Source: Amphimedon queenslandica (Eukaryota; Porifera; Demospongiae; Haplosclerida; Niphatidae). From it: a DNA stretch of 64,000 nucleotides. The notes under the pieces were generated by a model. It did not search any database and was not told the DNA's origin. It was given only the letters and a program-made list of their open reading frames with translations. Positions 34,445 through 45,299 of this stretch are shown piece by piece. Within the stretch, counting starts at the first letter, position 1. The number at the start of each line of letters is the position of its first letter. The DNA lies in the NCBI RefSeq assembly GCF_000090795.2, contig NW_003546288.1, forward strand, positions 232,254-296,253, given 5' to 3'. The position numbers were made by a program, and so were the translations under genes.

Positions 34445-37400
34445 ACATTACAGTAGTTCTTTAAAACTGATATATGTAATGAGGGACAGTGTAAATGCTG
34501 ATGCTCCTATAATCTGTGATTTTGCAGGACAGAGCATGGTGATATCACTAAGTACCCATTTTTGCTTCCCAATACTTATTTCAAAATTAATCTACAAATA
34601 TGAATAGCCAGTTATTAGAAGGACATAACCCTGTCTGCTCCTTGTACACATACATTGTACTTCTTTTTATCACTGGATGATCCTTAATTACACTGAAGAA
34701 ATCACTTTTGAAGGTTTCTGCATACTTCAAGAAAATTTTATCAACAATGCCTAAATTTCTAAAAGTAAATTTGTACTTTGGATATGTCAACATAAACATT
34801 ATGGTATCACAAGTCAGACACTTCTTAAACAATTATCTATTATATAGGCAGGTGATTGCCCACATAGGCACAATAGAAGTGACTATGTTTGAGTCAAAAT
34901 CCATGCAAATTCTGCTTAAATAATATAATTAAATGTATTTTAAATAGTAGCTCACTAAAAATTATTGAACACAAACTTACTAGCACAACAGGTAATGTTA
35001 CATCGACTCTAGAAACAGTAACACAGGAATCACAATCTTTTTTTAATTTCTTTTCTCTTTTCTAACAAAGGAAAGAAAATAATAATATAGCAAAGATAAC
35101 TTACTCAACAATTGCAACACTGGGCTAAAAAAACCATTAGAGATTGCACTAGAGACCTTTGTATAAGAAACAGACTGACCCGAAGTTACACAAAAGCTTC
35201 ATAAACATTTCCAAAAAAGCTGATGGTAATTATTTTATCATAGATATACAAGTATAAAACAAACAATAATACAACCAAATACTTAGCTGTAGCAATATGT
35301 GAAGTGGTGCTACAACTTACTAAAAATGTCTATGCTTTCAGGAGTCATGCAATAAGTAAAATAGGTCCTTGGCTTGCTATTGATGGTACTAGTTAATCTT
35401 ATAACAGGACGTTTCCTTCAATTCCACTTACAGTGACTGACAATGAGCCACAACTCTCGTGACGAACTTTGCCCATGCTGTAGATGTGTAGGTGAGGGTA
35501 CCGCGCTCGTTAATTACATGTACTTCCGCTGCAACTCTTCTATAGACCATTCCCATCCACTAGCTATGCTCAACTACACACTGAGTTACATGAAATTTTA
35601 CCTTTTCCCAACTTTTCTTTCCCAAATGATGAAATCTTTCTTTTCTTAGGGTCCTCCTGTCAACTTTTCTTGTCTTAGCTTGTGTCTAGGCACCTTCTAT
35701 AAGATATATCATACATCATTGTTCAACACAATTAATTTTACCTCAATTATTAAACAAGTTTCAACAAAAGTAACTAGATTACAACAGCGATGAACAGTTG
35801 AACCCTGAACAAGTGAACATTAAATTATAGGCTAATAGCCACATTGTTGAATTAACAGCATGCAAAGTGGGCATAGTAGAGTATATAAATCAAACATGGC
35901 TGACACTAGTGGAAGACACGCCATTAGAGACAGAAAGGGATCCAATTATTTGTGTGGGCAGAAGCTGCCTATGCGCAACACTGATTCCATTGCACTTCAA
36001 ATTCTAATGTTCATAAATCATGCAATAAAAAAAGTTCATTGCAAACATAAAAATTGCTTGCTCAACCACTCTTTTGCTCTCACATTTACTCTGTTGAGTC
36101 TACAAGGAATAAGCAATATTAACATAAATAAATTTTAAAAATATTTTACATTATTGCTTACAAAGAATATTACAGCCTATTTTCATCGAAAAATAATCGG
36201 CTAGGAATGTCCACAAAACAAAATTATTTTATACACCAAAAATAGTTATTACTGATCTGTCAATATACTGGTGTAAGATTTAGTAAAGCCAAGTAAAATG
36301 CTACCAGTTTAAAGGAAAAAAATTAATTCAAAAACAAACCGTGATTGCAAATGCTATATAGCAAAAAAATTTGGGCAGTTCTGTGGTGAAAAGTTTTTGC
36401 TGATTTTGCAGATATAAAAAAACATAATTCAATCCTTGAAGTTAGGACAGACACCTATTACAAGGCATGGTGATTTTGTGGAAATACAATCTGCAAAAGT
36501 CTAATTTATGGCAATTTACAAAATTTTGGGCCACAAAAAAGTCTAAATACAAGATACACATATGCCACAATCAACACCACTACTCAGTTGCAGTGGTGGT
36601 GCCACTTGCTTGCATTTAATTGAGCTATATCTAACATTTTTTCATACTTTGTAAGTACTGTAACACCGTTTCTGAATGTATTCGCTAAAATTAAAAGAAA
36701 GTCCAAGTAGTCGTAAGGAATAATGTATTAATAATGTCATTAACAATAAATGTCACTAATGAATCAGTATAACTTACATTGTATTACTTTACATTTAAAA
36801 TCTACTGCAGAACTATCATAGTCCAGGGATGACTTCTTTCAGCCACATATAAGTATTAACAACTGTTTTAAAAGGTTTAGCAATACAAATAAATTTTATA
36901 ACGTGTGGCAAGAAATTGTCATGGCGAGGAATTTCACAAATCTATCTAAAAATCCTTAATTTTTACAATTATTTTTCTGCTCTTTGGCCGTGTGAAAATG
37001 TATGAAATAGATTTCAAAATTCACAATAATTTTGAGCCACAAAGGATTTTAGCTATACTGTATCAATTTTGAATAACATACACAACAGCTCAACACCCAT
37101 CTCTAATATTCTATTTAGAATAAGATTATTAATGATTTCCTCTTATTTTAAAATACTAGTAATGTATCTAAAAATGTGAAAAACTCCCATTATATTAACA
37201 CTGATTAGTTCTTGGCATTTCTTGAATTTACTGAACATTAGTACTTAGTAACATAATAAATTATCGTAATTTTGCCTTTTTTGTTGTGGAGATCCTTTGG
37301 TATGGTTTTAAATGAAAAACATAATTATTGTTTCAGTTTATTAACCATATTGGTCATTGTTATTGCTTGCATCTCTAGTACTAACTGTACACTAGTAATG

Positions 37401-37837
37401 TCAGGAAGCAGCCTGGTCAAGAAGCTCATATCCCAAGAACTATAAATGCTACTATAGTGGCCCTGCTACCTGTAGGTAAAGGACAAGGTATATGCAAGAG
37501 AAGCTAAATTTTTATTCTTGAAATGTTTTGAAACAAAATTTTTTTGTACAAAACAGGCAAATTACGGTATTTCATTTTGAGTATACATATACCTTCATCA
37601 AGTGACACTAAAATTAAGTATATGTGTTGCAACATGCTTTAGAACATGGAGTCTGTAATCAAGTGTAATGTGACTTTGAAAACCTAAACATATAGTTAAA
37701 ACAAAAATAACAAGAACAGTAAACAAAATTTGGCAACAAACATCTCTATGGCAATATGGCATCATGCAAGAGTTTGGTCCACCACATTGAACAATAATTC
37801 ATAGCTTTTCATGACATTCAAATTATCATAAAAGGGT
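34445..37837. other. AT-rich stretch, no gene recognised
   Basis: ORFs at 34587-34832 (minus), 35443-35649 and 35860-36138 (plus) are open but carry no motif I can name. The one at 35443 is cysteine-rich at its start (CPCCRCVGEG). Poly-A and poly-T runs are common. Confidence 0.4.
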
Positions 37838-38115
37838 ATACTATATCCCAATTCAGTTTGGGACGGAAGTGGAAGCAGCTGCGTGGAATTTGAAAAATGT
37901 AGCTACGTCACAAAATTACGTAAATAATGATATTCATAGAGGAATGGCGGCTGTGTTGTTTCACTCTTAAAACAGTCTTGCTGCTGCTGATAAGCAGTAC
38001 AATAGCTGCTAGAGTCAACTAGTTTTCATAAAGGCCATCATTATCGGAAAATCTTGCTCTATTAGCTTTTTCAAAAGAAGAATTATCAGTTTGGGCGCTC
38101 GGCTACATGTGCTTA

Positions 38116-38526
38116 TTATATAGGCGGTAGCCTATATGTAGGGTTGAGGTTGATTTTTCAAGATGGCGACCAAATTTATAATTTTCAAATGATTATAACT
38201 CTTTTATCTTAGCTTGTACAGCCTTATAAATGGCTTAGATGAGTTCTCCTTCAGTGAGCGATTCTCCTGGTACCTTTAAAGTAGGCCGCAATGTCGCGTG
38301 ATCAATTCTGGAGAATAGGCCCAAATTCAAATTTCTGCAAAATTCTTCAGACTTTTTCTTCTTCTTCTTCTTCTTTCATCTTCTTCTATCAACACGGAAA
38401 TCTTTAAAACTAGAAAACCTCTTGTGATAGCATTTGCATCATTCCTTAGAGCTTGTGTCAAGGACAAGACAANNNNNNNNNNAACCCTACTTTTTCTTAT
38501 TTAATAGAAAATTTTTTATTTACTTG
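38116..38526 (+). repeat. REP-D repeat, copy 2, nested in REP-C
   Basis: Begins TATATAGGCGGTAGCCTATATG and carries all REP-D blocks through the TTCTTC tract and CTTGTGTCAAGGACAAGAC. A 10-N gap follows, then an AT-rich end. It lies inside REP-C copy 1. Confidence 0.8.
38473..38482. other. Assembly gap (10 N)
   Basis: Ten N inside the nested REP-D copy; a placeholder-length gap of unknown real size. Confidence 0.99.
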
Positions 38527-38759
38527 TGTAAACTATGACATCATGAAACGTCATTGCGGTTAGCTTTGGTATGCCATTGGGTTTATAGGGAGAACCCGGT
38601 TCTCAGGGTTCCCAAGGGCTGAGAGACCAAAGGTTTCACAGATTTTGATGGACTTTGGCGACTAAGAACCTGTGAAAGTTTCATCTTTATCTCACTTTCC
38701 TATAAAAAGTTATTCCTGTTTTTCTTGTCCCAAACTCAACTGGATTATAGTATATACAT

Positions 38760-39890
38760 GTAATTTAAAACTACAAAACTAAAAAAGAAAAAAATGGTGT
38801 GAGAATTCAAAAGTAATGTAGAAGTGGAATATGAGTATGTCACCACTTTATTTATTTAATGCATGAAAAAAAAATTACGAGTGTAAAAACCATACTGTAC
38901 TAAATCCAAAATGTAATTATAACTATATAAAGCTGACACCTCAAACTAGTACCTACTTCAACTGCTACTAGATCTACGCATGTAAGCAATAACACGTGAG
39001 CAACCTCTTGTGCTTCAATTTACCAGGAAGGTAAAATGCTGATCAAAAATTGTATGAAAATAGCAGTCACAGACAATGAAGGTATTAGGCGCTTATCAAT
39101 ATCAAGTGCCACTACCCCAGTACAGGCCATGGTGGGGCATGGTAGGGGTTTCAAACTATCACCACCTCTGTGGCCATCCCCTTCAGTCAAAACCCCTACT
39201 AAACTCCTACTAATGGACACTATTAATCTACTCCTCAACTGAGAACTGCTATTGAAATCAATTCTAGTGTGTAAAGTTTGTATTTTCAAAACCAACCATG
39301 GTCTTACTAGCAAAGTCTTGCGACAGGCCCTGTTGCAACAAAATCCCTACCCTGGGGCCATCTCAAAGTGACCAATGCCCCATTAAATCCCACAAATTCC
39401 CTGTCACGGTACTGAGGCTTGAAATTAACAGGCGAGTTACATACAGTTTGACATCAGTGAATGTGATGGAAGGAAAGAATGACTATAACTCAGAATCTTC
39501 AAGAAGCCCATTGCCTGGCCTCATACACATAACAAGTAGAAGCTAGATCCTACAGGATAATAAGAAGGCAAAATTTATGCCAGTCTGAGAATAAAAAGGC
39601 CTAGTGTTAGTGCCTGTTAGTCTAATCGGTAACCCAACTCATACAAACAAGTACCCAAAGGACCTGGAAAAACAGAGACAGTAATAGATGTATGAAAAAC
39701 ACTCAGTTACTGGCAGTCATTCAGGGAATAATGCTCATGCGTATTACAGAAAAATCTAGCACATAACCAATTTTGATCCATTCCTGTCTCAGATTTGGTC
39801 TCCCTTTATCATTTTGGAGGAACTGCAATGTCTTAAACTATCATTCGATTTGTCTGTGTGAACTGTGAGATGTTCTACCGTAATTTCATT
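38760..39890. other. Spacer with unassigned ORFs
   Basis: Overlapping ORFs on both strands at 39020-39546 lack recognisable motifs. No repeat ends identified. Confidence 0.35.
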
Positions 39891-39899
39891 TAATTACAA

Positions 39900-40301
39900 A
39901 ATGGCTAAAGCTGTGAAGCAGCTAAATGCTATTCTGGATTATATGAAGAAGGTGAAGTCAAGAATATCAATGGTGTTTGGCCTAGTTTTTTTAAAGTTCA
40001 GTTAGTTTGTAGTAATAAAAAGAATTTACGGTAACTCGCTCCACTTGTGGGTGGGGCCACTAATTGCCTATAAAAGCTATCCCACGCCTCGACCAAAGTA
40101 AATTTGTTTTACAAAAATTTAAACCCAATAGAAAATGATCATTATTTGATGGTAAGTAAAGTCCAGCATATCAATAATCACATGGCAAGTGTGGGTGGGA
40201 AGTCTTTTGATATGCTCGACTTCACCGTCTTCAGATTATCCAAAATAGCATTCAGCCGCTTTGTGGCCTGAGCATAATTCAGAAGGCTCAGTCTCACGTA
40301 T
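39900..40301. repeat. DIRS inverted terminal repeat pair
   Basis: 39912-39972 (GCAGCTAAATGCTATTCTGG, ATATGAAGAAGGTGAAGTCA, AGAATATCAATGG) recurs inverted at about 40207-40262. Between them lie GTGTTTGGCC...AGTTTGTAGTAA (shared with the DIRS leader at 8.25 kb) and a CCTATAAAAG TATA-like box at about 40066. This is the 3' terminus of the minus-strand DIRS copy plus an opposite-facing leader, either the element's own inverted repeats or the start of a second DIRS copy. Confidence 0.55.
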
Positions 40302-41442
40302 CAATGGTTTTTGTAGCTGATAAAACTGCATTGGCAAAAACAGAATTGCAAATGGATTTATAATAAAAAGACAGAAGAAAGAATCAGTATTCAAATCCGC
40401 TGCAATAAAGACATCCTCAGTTGTAACTCTCTGTGATGAGGCAGCAGAGGTACTGGCACTCCTAATTGAGTGAGCCTTGAGCAAGTTGTTGTCAATGCCA
40501 GCTGTTGTCATTACCACCTTTAACCATCTGGCAATGGTGGATGAAGGCACTGGGTTGTGTGGGTTAATATATGATAACAGCAATTGCTCATTGTCACCCC
40601 TTTATTTACTGGTTCTATCAATGTAGGAACGTAGTGAATGAACCGGACATAGACTTTGATCTTTCCAAAAACAAGGAAACAGGCAGATGAGAGAATAATG
40701 ATACCCTCAGGAGTGTCCCTGTAACCTCCTAGACTTCACTAAGCAAGATGAGCTGACCTAGAAGGGCGTGATAATGCTAATAACATTGCGGTACAAAGTG
40801 TCAGTATCTTCAGTGCTAACTGTACATTGACTTGATAAGTCTTCAAGTATGACAATACTACATTTACATTTCACATATTGGAATATCCAGATACAAGGGG
40901 TCGAGATTGGAATACCCCTCTTAGTTAACTTAAGACAAGAGGGTGTTAACCTACAGGAACACCATCAATTGCACTGTTAAAACTGAGGTGTTGGCATACA
41001 CTCGTGGGTGTCACAAATTTGGGTGTTGTTTACTATTGGGGTGTTGAATCAATCTAGCTTGGTGTTGTTCTATTGAAAGAGGGATGTTACTACAACACTA
41101 CAACTTGTGTCAAATTTAAAGGATAGCCATGACACCCTTACAGGTGTTGCAATAACACTGTATTTAATACAGTGTGGAGAATGCACTGAAGCAATAGCTG
41201 ATCTATAAGCATTCAGTGATCTGCATTGATAGCCTAGTAGTATAGAGGTTGGCAAGAAAGTTGACTACATCCTTTATAGGACGTGAAAACGGATCAGTTT
41301 GCCATTCAGAACACCAGCTGATCCATTTCTTGCACAAGGAGTCATATGACTGTGTGGTCTTTTGCCTCGAAGATGCCTGGAGGAGGTTTGTAGTGTCTCC
41401 TGAAAGGTTTGGGTCAGTGTAGTGTTGCTTGAGATAGGCCAC
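40236..41442 (-). pseudogene. DIRS tyrosine recombinase, interrupted
   Basis: The N-terminal SAM-like part is at 41203-41442 (KTTQSYDSLCKKWISWCSEW, VVNFLANLYTTRLSM), continuing LNAYRSAIASVHSPH before an insertion near 41178. The core resumes near 40905: NVNVVLSYLKT, LTLCTAMLLALSRPSRSAHL (first catalytic Arg), then 40236-40583 with SSTIARWLKVVMTTAGID and LLKAHSIRSASTSAASS, the H-x-x-R box. The following segment is AADLNTDSFFCLFIINP; DIRS enzymes usually have a FYxxP-type tyrosine there, which here reads FIINP, so the nucleophile seems lost. YR enzymes integrate DIRS circular DNA without target duplication. Confidence 0.75.
40906..41178. mobile_element. Insertion inside the DIRS recombinase
   Basis: About 270 bp rich in GGTGTT/AACACC motifs (GAGGGTGTTAACCTACAGG, GGGGTGTTGAATCAATC, TGACACCCTTACAGGTGTTG) separates the YR N-terminal block from its core. 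It encodes nothing recognisable. Exact ends and target duplication are uncertain, and the boundaries are set from where YR coding similarity stops and resumes. Confidence 0.5.
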
Positions 41443-42137
41443 ACAGCTAGAGGCGGAACCATGTCCAGTTGTGGACCTCCCAGTTCTACAATCATTACCT
41501 CCTGAGAAACTACTTTTAAAGGGAGGGAGGTTAGTAACCTAAGAAATTTGGGGTACCATGGCTGAGATAGCCATATGGGAGCTATGAGGATTAGATCTGT
41601 CAGCTGCTCCTCTATTTTTGCCAGTACCATCCCTATGAGACTCCAGGGTGGGTTAGCATATCCTTTCACCTGTCTCAAATCCTGGAAAAAGGCATCCATT
41701 GCTTCTGTTAGTGGATCTGGTCTCCAACTGAAAAAGCGGGGGAGTTTGAAGGTCAGACGAGTTGCAAACACATCCACCTCTGGGTAAGGGAAATGACCCA
41801 TTACCTGTTGAAAAATCAACGGCTTTAGGGACCAGTCTGAGTAATATCTTATGACCCTCAACTCTGTGTCTGCTCGATCATTCTCCTTCGGAGGAAAATG
41901 TTGTGCTGTTAAGAGATTATCTCTCTCCAAGCACCACATTCAAAGGTCTTAAGCTAGGTGAGCTGTCAGGGAGGAAACTATCCCTCCCAGATTGTTGATG
42001 TAAGCTACTGCTGTTTGGTTGTCAAGCAGCAGCAGTACTCGCTTGTTGTCCTCACTCTTCAGGAAGGTCTTCACTGCCGGGTAACTGCTAGAAACTCCGT
42101 GCAAGTGATGTGGAGATGTTTCTTCCTCTAAGACCAA
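41443..42137 (-). pseudogene. DIRS RNase H region
   Basis: 41949-42137 has RVLLLLDNQTAVAYINNLGG, the RNase H block (DNQTA..YINN.GG) with a catalytic Asp. 41274-41939 continues WCLERDNLLTAQHFPPKEND, RADTELRV, then PEVDVFATRLTFKLPRFFSW, PDPLTEAMDAF, GYANPPWSLIGMVLAKI and LILIAPIWLSQPWYPKFL. The order HIPG/PG.EN..AD..SR, DLFA...N.Q...F.S...D, AYAFPP...I, .LI.P.W..Q.WYP.L matches the segment between RT and YR in DIRS. A stop and frame change separate the two blocks. Confidence 0.8.
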
Positions 42138-43200
42138 GGGCCTCCAGTCTGAGTTTTTGCAGGATGCTCCCCAGCCGGTGAGGGATGCAACTGATACTAT
42201 GTGGAAATCCGATTGCCTTTGAACTAGACCTTTCCCGTTCTAGCAAGGCAATAGGCTCAGCCACCAATTTAGGTCCTCCCTGGCTGGTTGGGACAGGGGG
42301 CAAGGTGCATTGTAGCATTGCGTGCTCTGCTCCAGAGATGTTGTTAGGTCCCTCGGGATTCCTCTGCAATAAAGAGGGCCTGGAGAAACTGCCTGGGATA
42401 CTAAATGGAGTTTCCCCAGTAGGCGTGACACCTTGCAAGCTGTGGGAGGATCTAGCTTGCTTCCCATTTTTGCAGCCTGTTGCCTGAGCTTTATTTTTTG
42501 ACAAGGCAGACTAAACTCCAGGTAGCAGGAGTCCACCATCATCCCCAGGAATTCTATCTCCTGGGTCGGGATCATCACTAACTTCTCTGGGTGGATTATG
42601 AAGTCCAAATTTTCTAGTAGGTGTACCAGTCCCTCTGTGTGGTCCTTTACTGGCTCTGCTGACTCCACCAAGACAAGGATATCGTCTATGTATGCCACTA
42701 GCCTCACTCCTAGCTCAATGAGAAAGGTTAGAGCTGGCTTCAGGGTCTTGGTGAATTCCCAGGGAGCAGAGGACAGGCCGAATGAGACATGTGAACTGGC
42801 AGAGGCAGTCTTGAGCAGCTAAGCGTAGGACTAGACGGTGGGACTGGGGGATTGAAATCATGAAGAAAGCATCCTTTAGGTCTATCTTTGTCCTTCAATC
42901 CCCTGTTTTTATGATATCCATTGAAATGCTGAGGGCTACGTGCTCATGAGGCTTTTTAGATTTATTACTGGCTTCATGCCACAATCCTTCTTGAGAACAA
43001 GGAACAGGCTGGAATAGAACCCGTTCCCTGCTTCCTGAGGGGGCAACTCTGTCATATCTCCCTTGGGAATCATTTTCTCTACCTCTCCTCTGATGAGGAA
43101 TTGTTCTGAGGAGACCACACCTGCATTGGGGCATGACAATTGGGTTGGGCTTAATAGGAAATCTATCTTATAACACAAAATGGTGTCTATGATCTACTAA
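42138..43200 (-). pseudogene. DIRS reverse transcriptase
   Basis: 42936-43178 carries SSLFLVLKKDCGMKPVINLK. Degraded fingers follow; GLSSAPWEFTKTLKPALTF leads into 42240-42707 with VRLVAYIDDILVLVESAEPV (YIDD box), FIIHPEKLVMIPTQEIEFLG, SLPCQKIKLRQQAAKM and ACKVSRLLGKLHLVSQAVSP, the RT thumb. Compared with the 9.4-10.5 kb copy the palm is more broken (several stops at 42750-42930), but this copy keeps RNase H and YR. Together the two copies cover gag-RT-RH-YR. Confidence 0.82.
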
Positions 43201-43747
43201 TCTTGGCTGATGACCAGCCAGTTTGCATGGAAAAGAGTAAGTCTTCCCGCAATGTTTGGCTCCACCACTACTAGTGGTAATACCCCCTGTTTAATATTAG
43301 TTGATTTCTCTTTTTAAAAAAACTTTAAATAGACAAAGAATGACTGAGAATTGACAATCTGTTCAATGTGTCTACTTTTTTGTAGGCTGCTTGTAAGGCC
43401 TCTCTTGGGCCGGCTTCCTCTTTGAGACTGGCCGCCACCTCTTGTGGGGCAGTGGGGCTGTGTGGTTGAAAAAACTCATTTCTGCTGCATGTTAGTTTTA
43501 GATGATTAGAGAATCTTGACTGCATCTGCCCTAGATTTCATCTTAAGTCTTATTTTATCAGGAACTACAGTTAGAACAAAGTATACTAGCTATTAATTGA
43601 TATGGAATACATGTACTTCACGTAATAACAGATAGCTCAAATGTTACAGTTTTTCACCAGGTTCCATGGATTTTAAAGTTACAAATCAGACATTATTGAA
43701 AGAACTCTTATTTTTATACTATTGGTTTTTCCTTTGGATTACTAGAC

Positions 43748-43992
43748 AATTGTGACCATAATTGACAAAAGGGCCCTTATGGCGGATTTTAAAATTGATC
43801 ATTGTAATGGAAAATATCAACCTGTGAGTGCTCTCTTAGACAATCATTGTTTCTAAAAGTTTCATGGTAACTTTTTGCATCCTGTGGAGTAATTTTATGA
43901 TCAATGGGGCTCAGGAAAATGGATTTCTTAGGCTAAAAAGACAAATTTCACTACCCGCCATAAGGTACCTTTTGTCAATTATGGTCACAATT
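43748..43992. mobile_element. REP-A MITE, copy 4
   Basis: Body 43752-43988, flanked by AATT on both sides. Very similar to copy 1 along its whole length (GGGCCCTTATGGCGGATTTT; ATCAACCTGTGAGTGCT), so these two are the youngest pair. Confidence 0.9.
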
Positions 43993-43999
43993 ATTATTG

Positions 44000-44850
44000 T
44001 TATTGATGTAGAACATAATTAAGAATTATTATTGGTATAAAATTAAAAATTAATTATGACATCATTGGTGCACATTGCACAAAACTTCTGGAGCAGGACT
44101 GACCTCTGATCCTGATTCAGCCCTGTGTCAACCTGACTCATTCTTAAATCAAGTGTGGTCCAAGTTCAAAGTATGTTTATTGAAAAGTTATGCTTGGACA
44201 GATTTTAACTTTAACTTTTTAAGTGGTAAGCAAAAATTGCGTCAAGTTCTTCCCATCCTAATGATGAGTAGGTTTTTTCTTTGGGCGTGAAATAATGAGC
44301 TATACCTAAATCTCAGCAGCTGTTGATGTTATTGTATATCAATTTAATCAAACAAATATATTTTAATTTACGGTAAGCTTTTGTCCTCCTTTTTTCAAAA
44401 TGTAAATTCACTATTTATTATTTGTTTTACTATAGTTGTCTGATTCCAGTTAAACAACTGAGTTTGGTGTGTATAGTATTATATGCGTTAATTGCACATT
44501 TTCCCAACTCTTCGAACATTGGGAAATTAAGTGTAAAGATTACCTACATAGCTAGTGTATGACTTTAAGTGCTGGCTTTATGTACTATGGAATTTCAAGT
44601 CTTTTCATTGATTTCTCTGGATAGTTTATCATGTAATATAAATGATGTATAACCTTTGTTGTTTGTTAATTTTTTGTACAAAAGTTCAGTATCTGTGTAG
44701 ACCTGTGAATGCGTGTTTACCGCCCTTTAGTTGTTGCAGTGCATGCAGCTATTGCTTAGAGTTCACCAATATTAACCACACCTAAACTAGTACTATAAAT
44801 CAAGGCCATAAATCGCAAGATTTGAAGATTAGGTTTTCTCGGTTATTAAT
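44000..44850. other. Spacer, no gene recognised
   Basis: ORF 44075-44290 has no recognisable motif. AT-rich. Confidence 0.35.
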
Positions 44851-44859
44851 ACTGAACTT

Positions 44860-45290
44860 TAACACTGACTAACCACTGTTAACCATGATTAACGACTTTT
44901 AAACATGATTAACCACTGTTACCCATGCATAACCACTGTTAACATGAATAACCACTGTCAGCAATGCATAACCACTGTTAACCATCTATAACCACTGTTA
45001 ACCCAGGTTAACCACGGTTAACCATGAATAGCCACTGTTAACAATGCGTAACGACTTATAACCATCCATAAACACTGCTAACCCTAATAAACCACTGTTA
45101 ACCATGATTAACCACTGCTCACCATGCAAAACCACTGTTAAACATGCATAACCACTGTCAACCATGATTAACAACCGTTAACCATGATTAACCCCTGTTA
45201 ACCATGATTAATCACTGTTAACGATGATTAACCTCTTTTAACCATGATTAACCACTATTAACAATGGTTAACGATGCATGACTATTCAAA
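44860..45290 (+). repeat. ~20-bp minisatellite
   Basis: About 20 imperfect units of AACCACTGTTAACCATGATT with variants (GCATA, GAATA, CTATA). Palindromic GTTAAC cores recur in most units. Confidence 0.9.
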
Positions 45291-45299
45291 ACCACCAGC

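Larger units (their letters stand above)
37838..38757 (-). mobile_element. REP-C element, copy 1, split by REP-D
   Basis: Ends TATACTATATCCCAATTCAG (left) and its inverted counterpart CTGGATTATAGTATATA (right). The body is the reverse complement of 60037-60531: CAGCTGCGT, GGCGGCTGTGTTGTTTCACT, GCTGCTGATAAGCAGTAC, AACTAGTTTTCATAAAGGCC and later GCCATTGGGTTTATAGGGAG all align. It is interrupted after CTACATGTGCTTA by about 410 bp of REP-D and resumes at TGTAAACTATGAC near 38527. Confidence 0.85.

Noticed and set aside
33000-37800. Several 60-90 codon ORFs considered as genes
   Set aside because: Isolated, AT-rich, no motifs, no splice-supported partners; expected by chance at this composition.
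42185-42487. Plus-strand ORF across the minus-strand DIRS RT
   Set aside because: Shadow frame; the minus strand carries the RT thumb and YIDD.
44860-45290. GTTAACC repeats considered as telomeric sequence
   Set aside because: Period is ~20 bp with variable internal bases, and it is interior; not a simple telomere hexamer.
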